Assembly: GCA_017537905.1 (NCBI GenBank)
Contig: JAFYJX010000063.1
Span: forward strand, 1-12,107
DNA from: Clostridiales bacterium
Lineage (GTDB): Bacteria > Bacillota_A > Clostridia > Saccharofermentanales > Saccharofermentanaceae
Length of the DNA: 12,107 nucleotides
Reading direction: 5' to 3'
The position numbers and the translations under genes are program-made. This document shows positions 6,763 through 12,107 of this stretch, piece by piece (within the stretch, counting starts at the first letter, position 1; each line of letters begins with the position of its first letter). The notes under the pieces are model-generated. The model was not told where the DNA came from. It did not search any database and worked only from the letters and a program-made list of their open reading frames with translations.

Positions 6763-7950
6763 TTATTCCTCCACATCCTTATCGAACTTGGATTCTGCGA
6801 AGAACAGACCGCCGACGATGATGATCATGACAATACACATTACGATGGCACCTGCAGAAAGCTTGCTGTAGTCCAGGTGAGTAAATGAGTTGTTCATGAA
6901 GTGCTGAAGCATATAGAGGTTATCGAACGGATAGTCACCGGTTAAGAGATAGACCTCTCTGAATATCTTAAATGAATTGATAAGCGACATGATTCCGACA
7001 AAGAAGATCGTCGGTGAGAGATAGTGGAGCTTGATCTTGAAGAATCTCTTAACAGGGCCGGCGCCGTCCATGGCGGCGGACTCCAGTATCTCATGAGGAA
7101 TGCTGTTAAGAGCTGCAAGGAACAATACCATGTTGTAGCCCAGGTTCTTCCACAGGAACAACAACATGATTACGACCTGCGCATATTGTGACTTAAGCCA
7201 GTCGATCTTCTCTGCGCCTTCGAAAAGCTGGGCGGTAAATCCGTTTACAACACCGTTGTAGCTGAAGAATACCTGCCAGATAAGAACGACGGAAGCTACA
7301 GGAACCATCATGGGGTTCAAAAGGAAGCTTCTGAACAAGCTCTTGCCCGGAAGTCCCGAATTAAGGAGCAAAGCGATGAGCAGAGCGAGGACTACGGCCA
7401 AGGGCACGGAAATAAGAGCGAATGTAAGTGTATTCTCAGACGCTGCGATAAAAGCATCGTTGGTAAGAACTCTCTGGTAATTTCTGAAACCGACGAAATC
7501 AGTATTCGTGGGGGACTTTTGGAATGAAGTCATAAGGAGCATTATGAGCGGCAGGAAGAAAAAGACCATAACGCCGGCAAGGCTCGGTGTGAGGTAACCT
7601 GTAAAGATGCCCCAGTCACGAAGCTTTCTTTTGAAATGGCTCTTCTTGCGGAATTCTACTTTTGCCCTTCTCTCGGGAGTATCTTCAAAAACGGGAATGT
7701 CCTTAGGTGTCAGCTTCTGGCTGGCCAGAGGAGTGACATTCTTCGGCTTAGGCCTGTTGATAAGGGCCTCTTCGTGCTCTTCTTCGGAAAGTACTTTGAC
7801 TGCAGGTTTTTCCTTAGGGGCCTTGACGGTTGCTTCAGTAACAGGCTTTTCCGCAGTCTTATCTGCCTGTGCAACCTCAGACCCCGGCCTCATACCGGTG
7901 ACTTCACCTTTTTCAATTAACTGGTTATCTTTACTTGTCCTATTATCCAT
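6763..7950 (-). CDS. CUT1-type carbohydrate ABC transporter permease (MalF-like)
   Basis: 395 residues from the ATG at 7950. Partner of the MalG-like subunit and first gene of the block. The hydrophobic core begins at about residue 115 with GYLTPSLAGVMVFFFLPLI, the standard opening of sugar permeases (YLFLLPALI-type), and contains about six TM segments. The EAA loop is ESAAMDGAGPVKRFFKIKL (E290, G296), although the usual I-LP after it is replaced by LHYLSP. The first 110 or so residues are an unusual hydrophilic Lys/Glu/Pro/Ala-rich cytoplasmic extension; relatives normally have 10-30 residues there. Start choice is not firm: a GTG at 7971 adds seven residues but has no ribosome binding site, whereas GGGG (7968-7965) lies about 14 nt before the ATG, a rather long spacing. 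No solute-binding protein or ATPase gene adjoins it; in Gram-positives a shared MsmX-type ATPase encoded elsewhere is common (family knowledge). Confidence 0.9.
   Translation of the reverse strand: MDNRTSKDNQLIEKGEVTGMRPGSEVAQADKTAEKPVTEATVKAPKEKPAVKVLSEEEHEEALINRPKPKNVTPLASQKLTPKDIPVFEDTPERRAKVEFRKKSHFKRKLRDWGIFTGYLTPSLAGVMVFFFLPLIMLLMTSFQKSPTNTDFVGFRNYQRVLTNDAFIAASENTLTFALISVPLAVVLALLIALLLNSGLPGKSLFRSFLLNPMMVPVASVVLIWQVFFSYNGVVNGFTAQLFEGAEKIDWLKSQYAQVVIMLLFLWKNLGYNMVLFLAALNSIPHEILESAAMDGAGPVKRFFKIKLHYLSPTIFFVGIMSLINSFKIFREVYLLTGDYPFDNLYMLQHFMNNSFTHLDYSKLSAGAIVMCIVMIIIVGGLFFAESKFDKDVEE
6768..6772 (-). promoter_or_regulatory. Ribosome binding site deciding the MalG-like start
   Basis: GGAGG on the minus strand, 6 nt from the ATG at 6761 and inside the last codons of the MalF-like gene. 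It overlaps the region just after the alternative ATG at 6776, so it cannot serve that start. The position therefore argues for initiation at 6761 and for coupling to translation of the upstream gene. Confidence 0.8.
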
Positions 7951-7980
7951 ACTAAACAACAGTGTCCCCACACTTTACAT

Positions 7981-7996
7981 ACGGATTATAATCCGT
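7981..7996. promoter_or_regulatory. Perfect 16-bp palindrome, candidate operator in permease leader
   Basis: ACGGATTATAATCCGT is identical to its reverse complement over all 16 bases. It lies 31 bp before the MalF-like ATG and about 10-25 bases downstream of the start predicted from the promoter at 8012-8040, the position of a roadblock operator. It contains TATAAT on both strands, so it could also be a -10 element, but no good -35 accompanies it. As RNA it would form a 6-bp stem with a UAUA loop. No regulator gene is in the window. Confidence 0.5.
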
Positions 7997-8011
7997 TGCT
8001 GATAATACTCT

Positions 8012-8040
8012 AATATAACTTTATGTACATTTTGTGGCAA
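8012..8040 (-). promoter_or_regulatory. Candidate sigma-A promoter of the permease/adaptor block
   Basis: Minus-strand -35 TTGCCA (8040-8035), an exact 17-nt spacer, and -10 TATATT (8017-8012). It predicts a start near 8005 and a leader of about 55 nt. It is the best-spaced promoter in the 206-bp divergent gap and is flanked by direct repeats upstream and a palindrome downstream. Confidence 0.6.
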
Positions 8041-8042
8041 AC

Positions 8043-8061
8043 CGGCATCAAAACGGCATCA
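8043..8061 (-). promoter_or_regulatory. Two TGATGCCG direct repeats, 11 bp apart, abutting the -35
   Basis: On the minus strand TGATGCCG occurs at 8061-8054 and again at 8050-8043, identical and exactly 11 bp apart (one helical turn). The second copy ends 2 bp from the TTGCCA -35. Tandem half-sites at this spacing and place are typical of activator binding, for example OmpR/PhoB-type response regulators (family knowledge). Assignment to any regulator is inference. Confidence 0.5.
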
Positions 8062-8116
8062 TTTAAATGTTTTTGGTGTGTCTATACAAGTATATCCTTT
8101 ATTAGCCGTCAAATAG

Positions 8117-8122
8117 TATAAT
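8117..8122 (+). promoter_or_regulatory. Candidate -10 element for the GT-C-like gene
   Basis: A perfect TATAAT 35 bp before the ATG at 8157, without a convincing -35 at 16-18 nt (the sequence there is ATCCTT). It is the only good -10 oriented towards this gene in the divergent gap. Low-to-moderate support; a positively regulated promoter is possible. Confidence 0.4.
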
Positions 8123-8156
8123 TTTAGTTAAGATTTTTTATTCAAACGGAGCCTTT

Positions 8157-9701
8157 ATGAAGCAGGAGAAAGTTCTTAACTATAAAGGAGGCAGGGCGAT
8201 CGACGCGAAATCGTTCTTTCTGATCTGCGCTCTTGTACTCATTTACTGTCCGTTTTTCTATACCGAGATGATCGGCAATTATGTCGGCGACACCGCTATC
8301 CAGATAAGGATCGGCTTAGACTGCCTCTCATCCGGGAAGTTCATTCCGTCAGAGATCTACAGCTGGCACGAGGGCCTGTCCTGGCTTCCCCACGAGATCG
8401 GCTGGTATTATCTCGTCGGAATAGCATACAAGCTCTTGGGTCTTGCAGGCATTATCGCAGTTGCAGCAGCCTTCAACTATACGATCGCTGGAATAATCTT
8501 CAAAAGATACAGCAAGACCGTTCATCCGCTTATCCTTGTGGGAATCGCAGCTGTCGCAAGGCTCCTGTCCTTCCCCAACTACATCGCCAGACCTCATCTT
8601 TTCTCCGAACTCGCTCTTTTACTCCTTATATATGTAATGCTCAGCAAAAAGAGTCTTCTTTTTAAATCCCTGTTCTTCTGCGGAACGGCATTCCTTATGG
8701 CGTGGTTCCACGGCGGCATGGTTCCGGTCCTGTTCGCGGTTTATTTCGTTTTCGTGGTGATCGAACTGGTTTTCAAGCAGTTTAAGACTGCCCTTATCTG
8801 TCTTGGTGCAGCAGCAGGCGCTTTTGTCTGTTCACTTCTCAACCCTCTCGGATTCGATATCTGGACATATGGTCTTAAGCAGTCCGCAAATACAGGTTTC
8901 TGGCAGATCAACATGGAGTGGGCACCCAAGAATTTCGAGATCTGGGAGATCACATTGATCCTCATAGCCCTCGTGGCATTCGTGGTTGACGGCAGAGTCA
9001 GAAAGTTCGAGAAGAGCGCCATCATCAGACTCTGCATTCTCTGCATGTTCCTCATCGCTTCATGCAAATACTGCCGTTTCATGAACTATATGGCACTTTT
9101 CATCCTGGCTCTCTGCCCCGAAGAGATCCAGAGCCTTATTAACTGGATCAACGACAATGTATTCCACATCAACAAGGAAAAGATCAAGTTCAGCAACGTT
9201 TCTTTCTATATCCTCTCGGTATTCTGCGTTCTGTTCTTTGCGGTCACTTCGGTTTTCTCGATCGTCAGATTCATCCCTTCGAACACCATGTCAACCGCCA
9301 GCGCCATAGCAGCTTACGACGAAGGCGTCGTCAATGTCGTTAAGCAGAACGGCTATAAAAAGATATACAATTCCTTCAATTCCGGCTCATGGCTTGCTTT
9401 CTACGGGATCAAGGTCCACATAGACAACCGCTGCGATCCTTATATGGAGGAATACTCCGGAACAGATTATCTGACGGGACAGATGATGATCGAAGATATT
9501 GCTTCAATGGACAAGTTCGTTGAAAAGTACGGCTGTGACGCGATCGTCTTAGACCTCTATCCGGGCACCACGGACGACTGGTTCGCAGATGACCTCTATG
9601 CGGCATCCGACCGTTACAAAGTCGTATACGACAACAAAATAACATCCACCTATAATCCTGACGTGAATTACAGATGGATGGTCGTTGAGTGTATTAAGTA
9701 A
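8157..9701 (+). CDS. Polytopic GT-C-like membrane protein, putative lipid-linked-sugar glycosyltransferase
   Basis: 514 residues with about 9-11 predicted TM helices and a soluble C-terminal domain (about 375-514). The first external loop has an Asp (D45 in NYVGDTAIQ), and a short distance on, HE (79-80) in SWLPHEIGWYYLVGIAYKLLG. This layout recalls GT-C enzymes, where a loop-1 acidic residue is the catalytic base. RPHLFS (145-150) and the C-terminal YNSFNSGSWLAFYG (404-417) followed by HIDNRCDPY (421-429) resemble conserved blocks of a widespread uncharacterised bacterial GT-C-like family. If so, it would move a sugar from a polyprenyl-phosphate carrier to an acceptor outside the membrane; the substrate cannot be inferred. 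GGAG (8148-8151) lies 5 nt before the ATG. It diverges from the permease block and ends 6 bp from pyk. Existence of the gene is certain; function is tentative. Confidence 0.75.
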   Translation: MKQEKVLNYKGGRAIDAKSFFLICALVLIYCPFFYTEMIGNYVGDTAIQIRIGLDCLSSGKFIPSEIYSWHEGLSWLPHEIGWYYLVGIAYKLLGLAGIIAVAAAFNYTIAGIIFKRYSKTVHPLILVGIAAVARLLSFPNYIARPHLFSELALLLLIYVMLSKKSLLFKSLFFCGTAFLMAWFHGGMVPVLFAVYFVFVVIELVFKQFKTALICLGAAAGAFVCSLLNPLGFDIWTYGLKQSANTGFWQINMEWAPKNFEIWEITLILIALVAFVVDGRVRKFEKSAIIRLCILCMFLIASCKYCRFMNYMALFILALCPEEIQSLINWINDNVFHINKEKIKFSNVSFYILSVFCVLFFAVTSVFSIVRFIPSNTMSTASAIAAYDEGVVNVVKQNGYKKIYNSFNSGSWLAFYGIKVHIDNRCDPYMEEYSGTDYLTGQMMIEDIASMDKFVEKYGCDAIVLDLYPGTTDDWFADDLYAASDRYKVVYDNKITSTYNPDVNYRWMVVECIK

Positions 9702-9707
9702 GTCTTA

Positions 9708-11123
9708 TCAGACTACAGTCTCTACCTTGATAGTATTGGTGTTGCCGGCCTTACCGTTGATAAGTCCGCCTGTCATTACGACATTGTCGCCTGATTTAAG
9801 ATCAAGGACTTCTTTCGCAACATTAAGACCGTGATAGTACATTACATCGGTTGAATTGAATTCCTCATTAAGGATCGGGATAACGCCCCAGCTTAAGTTA
9901 AGTCTTCTCCAGATTCTCTCGGATGTGGTCATGCCGATGATGTCGATAGGACATCTGAAACGGGATACCATTCTCGCTGTAACTCCGCTTCTGGAGTGAA
10001 CAACGATTGCCTTTGCACCAACGTCGATCGCCATCTGGCATGTAGCGTGTGAAATAGCGTCCAAGTTGTTACGCATATTGAATTCCTGCTTCGCGAAACG
10101 CTCCTTGTAGTTGATATGCATCTCTGTATATTCGGCTACCTGGGACATTGTCTTCACTGCTTCAACAGGATACTTGCCGGCAGCGGATTCGCCGGAGAGC
10201 ATGATCGCGGAAGAACCGTCATATACTGCGTTAGCAACGTCGGATATCTCGGCTCTTGTCGGTCTCGGGTTGTTGATCATGGACTCGAGCATCTCTGTAG
10301 CCGTGATAACGCGGCGGCCCAAAAGCCTGCAGCGCTTGATAAGCTGCTTCTGAACGCTCGGGACCTCGTGGAACGGGATCTCAACGCCCAGGTCGCCTCT
10401 GGCGATCATGATACCTGCGCAGTATTCGGAGATCTCATCGATGTTATCAACACCTGCACGGTTCTCGATCTTGGCGATAACTTCGATGTTCTCGCCGCCG
10501 TTGGCATCTAAGAATTCACGCATTTCGATCATGTCTTCCTTGCGCGAAACGAATGACGCTGCGACAAAATCGATCTCATTCTTAATGCCGAAGATAAGGT
10601 CCTTCTTATCCTGTTCGCTTAAGAAATCGCCCTGCATTACCTTGTTCGGGAAGTTCATGGACTTCTGGTTGGACAGTACTCCTCCGACAACGACTTCACA
10701 GATGACGTCAGCGCCCTTGATCTCTTTTACTTCGAGGATAACGAGTCCGTTGTTGATAAGGACCCTGTCGCCGGGTTTAAGCTGCTCGGGCAGGAGCTTA
10801 TAAGTAACGGAAACTCTTGTCTTATCGCCTTCGATATCGTCTGTTGTGAGAATGAATGTGGCACCGTCCTTAAGCTCGACCTTGCCGTCCTTGAAGGTTT
10901 TGATCCTGTACTCAGGACCCTTTGTATCGAGCATGATCGCGATAGGAAGATTCATCTTCTCCCTTACCCTCTTGATGAGGTCGATCTTCTCCTGGTGCTG
11001 TTCATGAGTACCGTGCGAAAAGTTCAGTCTCGCGACATTCATTCCCGCTTCAAACATCTGGGATAATGTCTCTTCATTATCCGAAGCCGGTCCTATCGTA
11101 CAGATTATCTTTGTTTTGCGCAT
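9708..11123 (-). CDS. pyk: Pyruvate kinase
   Basis: 471 residues, matching the short form (like E. coli PykF) without the extra C-terminal PEP-utiliser-like domain of Bacillus enzymes. It catalyses phosphoenolpyruvate + ADP to pyruvate + ATP, the last step of glycolysis. Key residues: MRKTKIICTIGPAS start; R32, N34, S36 (ARLNFSHG); D66-T67 in MLDTKGPEYR; K218 and E220 (AKIENRAG); D244 (ARGDLGVEIP), metal binding; T276 (TATEMLESM); signature TRAEISDVANAVYDG and LSGESAAGKYP (309-319). Tyr72 replaces the common Ile in TKGPEIR. E83 in KVELKDG seems to align with the Glu117 associated with K+-dependent enzymes (tentative, by eye). The C-terminal effector-site domain is complete. AAGGAG (11140-11135) lies 11 nt before the ATG. 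Monocistronic in this view, divergent from guaA. Confidence 0.97.
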   Translation of the reverse strand: MRKTKIICTIGPASDNEETLSQMFEAGMNVARLNFSHGTHEQHQEKIDLIKRVREKMNLPIAIMLDTKGPEYRIKTFKDGKVELKDGATFILTTDDIEGDKTRVSVTYKLLPEQLKPGDRVLINNGLVILEVKEIKGADVICEVVVGGVLSNQKSMNFPNKVMQGDFLSEQDKKDLIFGIKNEIDFVAASFVSRKEDMIEMREFLDANGGENIEVIAKIENRAGVDNIDEISEYCAGIMIARGDLGVEIPFHEVPSVQKQLIKRCRLLGRRVITATEMLESMINNPRPTRAEISDVANAVYDGSSAIMLSGESAAGKYPVEAVKTMSQVAEYTEMHINYKERFAKQEFNMRNNLDAISHATCQMAIDVGAKAIVVHSRSGVTARMVSRFRCPIDIIGMTTSERIWRRLNLSWGVIPILNEEFNSTDVMYYHGLNVAKEVLDLKSGDNVVMTGGLINGKAGNTNTIKVETVV

Positions 11124-11165
11124 ATACTTATTATCTCCTTAAAGCCACTAAAAAAGTTTTGCCTG

Positions 11166-11174
11166 ATTGTATCA
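11166..11174 (-). promoter_or_regulatory. Candidate extended -10 promoter for pyk
   Basis: TGATACAAT on the minus strand (11174-11166) is an extended -10 (TGN + TACAAT). The -35 position is poor (CAGAAG), as is common for extended -10 promoters. It predicts a start near 11159 and a leader of about 35 nt to the pyk ATG at 11123. Confidence 0.5.
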
Positions 11175-11175
11175 T

Positions 11176-11199
11176 TTGTGCCCCTAAACTTCTGCACAA
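11176..11199. promoter_or_regulatory. Inverted repeat TTGTGC-N12-GCACAA between pyk and guaA
   Basis: Perfect 6-bp arms at 11176-11181 and 11194-11199, directly upstream of the pyk extended -10 and within the upstream region of guaA. It is followed by a 10-bp palindrome ACAATATTGT (11197-11206). It could be a shared operator for the divergent pair. Spacing does not match Rex or CcpA sites as I know them, so no regulator is proposed. No guaA promoter with good spacing is visible; TAAAAT at 11205-11210 is the nearest -10-like hexamer. Confidence 0.3.
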
Positions 11200-11247
11200 T
11201 ATTGTAAAATGTTTAAGTCAATATTTTTTACATCGGAGGCTTTGCAT

Positions 11248-12107
11248 ATGGCAGACGTAAGACCTGAATCCCTTAAAAGAATCACAACCAAAGCCCTTGC
11301 TGACGAGTTTATCGCAGATCAGCTCAAGGCAATCAAGGAGCAAGTCGGTGACAAGAAAGTTCTCTTGGCTCTCTCCGGCGGCGTAGACTCTTCAGTAGTC
11401 GCAGCACTCCTCATCAAGGCTATCGGAACAAATCTTGTTTGCGTTCACGTAAACCACGGACTCTTGAGAAAAGGCGAACCCGAGATGGTATGCAAAGTCT
11501 TCAGAGACGAACTCGGCGCTAACCTCATCTACGTTGACGCAGTTGACAGATTCTTAAACCTTCTCGAAGGTGTTACTGATCCTGAGCAGAAGCGTCACAT
11601 CATCGGCGAGGAGTTCATCAAGGTCTTCGCAGAAGAAGCAGCAAAGCTCGACGGCATCGCTTTCCTCGCACAGGGCACCATCTATCCTGATATCTTAGAG
11701 AGTGAGCAGGGCATCAAGGCTCACCACAACGTAGGCGGACTTCCTCCGGAACTCGATTTCGAGCTCGTTGAACCCGTTAAGTACCTCTACAAGGACGAGG
11801 TCCGTGTAGTTGGTTCTGCGCTGGGCCTGCCCGACAAGATGGTTTACCGTCAGCCCTTCCCCGGTCCCGGACTTGGCGTAAGATGCCCCGGTGCCATCAC
11901 AAGAGACCGTCTCGAAGCTGTCAGAGAATCTGATGCGATCCTTCGTGAAGAGTTCGAAAAGGCCGGCCTCGCAGGCAAGGTATGGCAGTACTTCACAGTA
12001 GTACCTGACTTCAAGTCCACAGGCATCAAGGACGGCAAGAGAGCTTTCGAGTGGCTCTGCATCGTCCGCGCCATCAACACAACAGACGTAGTTCAGGTTA
12101 CAGTAGA
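11248..12107 (+). CDS. guaA: GMP synthetase, ATP-pyrophosphatase subunit without glutaminase domain (3'-truncated)
   Basis: 286 residues visible, open at the right edge. It converts XMP to GMP by ATP-dependent adenylation and amination, the last step of de novo guanine nucleotide synthesis. The PP-loop is LALSGGVDSS (40-49). Further family blocks are HVNHGLLRKGE (67-77), GTIYPDILES (143-152), KAHHNVGGLP (157-166), VEPVKYLYKDEVR (174-186) and RQPFPGPGLGVRCPG (201-215), the GMPS dimerisation-domain entry. The usual bacterial protein has about 200 residues of class I glutaminase before the PP-loop domain; here only about 35 residues precede it. GGAGG (11235-11239) sits 8 nt before the ATG at 11248, and upstream is a short intergenic gap, so this is a true start. 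The glutaminase is presumably a separate subunit (as in archaea) or ammonia is used directly. The missing end, about 30-40 residues, is off the window. Confidence 0.93.
   Translation, partial: MADVRPESLKRITTKALADEFIADQLKAIKEQVGDKKVLLALSGGVDSSVVAALLIKAIGTNLVCVHVNHGLLRKGEPEMVCKVFRDELGANLIYVDAVDRFLNLLEGVTDPEQKRHIIGEEFIKVFAEEAAKLDGIAFLAQGTIYPDILESEQGIKAHHNVGGLPPELDFELVEPVKYLYKDEVRVVGSALGLPDKMVYRQPFPGPGLGVRCPGAITRDRLEAVRESDAILREEFEKAGLAGKVWQYFTVVPDFKSTGIKDGKRAFEWLCIVRAINTTDVVQVTV

Noticed and set aside
6759..6776. Start of the MalG-like protein at ATG 6776
   Set aside because: No ribosome binding site precedes it, whereas GGAGG at 6772-6768 is ideally placed for the ATG at 6761.
7948..7971. GTG at 7971 as start of the MalF-like protein
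   Set aside because: No upstream ribosome binding site, and GTG is less favoured. The ATG at 7950 has a GGGG upstream, although its spacing is long, so this is only a preference.
7607..8002. Plus-strand reading frames opposite the MalF-like N-terminal tail
   Set aside because: They arise from the low-complexity Lys/Glu/Pro coding sequence on the minus strand and match no family.
11124..11247. Purine riboswitch upstream of guaA
   Set aside because: The gap is only 124 bp, shared with the pyk promoter, and I see no three-stem purine aptamer core or terminator ahead of guaA.
11248..11352. guaA broken by a frameshift that removed its glutaminase domain
   Set aside because: No glutaminase-like coding sequence occurs upstream in any plus-strand frame; the region is the pyk gene, and guaA has its own ribosome binding site.
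11850..12080. Minus-strand reading frame opposite guaA
   Set aside because: It is an antisense shadow of a well-conserved gene, with no ribosome binding site or domain.

Overview
The window looks like a chromosomal segment of an anaerobic Bacillota, most likely a gut- or rumen-type Clostridia. This is inferred from the gene families (an indolepyruvate ferredoxin oxidoreductase, CUT1 sugar permeases with Gram-positive-style partners, a short pyruvate kinase), strong AGGAG/GGAGG ribosome binding sites, and a single-membrane envelope set (a lipoprotein and adaptors with one N-terminal anchor). Genus cannot be fixed from the sequence alone. I see no RNA genes, IS elements, integrases, CRISPR arrays or plasmid functions.

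Left part (1-2565, minus strand): a 5'-complete but 3'-truncated iorA (amino-acid fermentation, thiamine-diphosphate/ferredoxin enzyme), preceded by a promoter-like gap and then a secreted transglutaminase-like lipoprotein.

Centre (2639-8061, minus strand): a tightly packed set transcribed from a promoter near 8012-8040. The order is MalF-like permease, MalG-like permease (1 bp gap), HlyD/MacA-like adaptor with a very long coiled coil (44 bp gap), and a two-helix protein with a MacB-like extracytoplasmic core domain (22 bp gap). The transglutaminase lipoprotein follows 73 bp later, behind a terminator-like hairpin. CUT1 importer permeases beside MacA/MacB-like parts, with no ATPase and no solute-binding protein in view, is the most unusual feature of the window. 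The promoter has two TGATGCCG direct repeats spaced 11 bp just upstream of its -35 and a perfect 16-bp palindrome downstream of the predicted start site.

Right part (8157-12107): a divergent, plus-strand GT-C-like polytopic membrane protein converges with pyruvate kinase (pyk, minus strand), leaving only 6 bp between them. A 124-bp divergent regulatory gap separates pyk from guaA (plus strand, cut by the window edge). This guaA encodes a GMP synthetase that begins directly at the ATP-pyrophosphatase domain and lacks the fused glutaminase domain usual in bacteria. pyk and guaA are housekeeping genes, so the accessory interest lies in the 1561-9701 block.

No intergenic stretch exceeds about 210 bp; the main gaps (1432-1560, 2566-2638, 7951-8156, 11124-11247) are described by the regulatory entries. 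No promoter, terminator or operator here has been tested; all are pattern calls.
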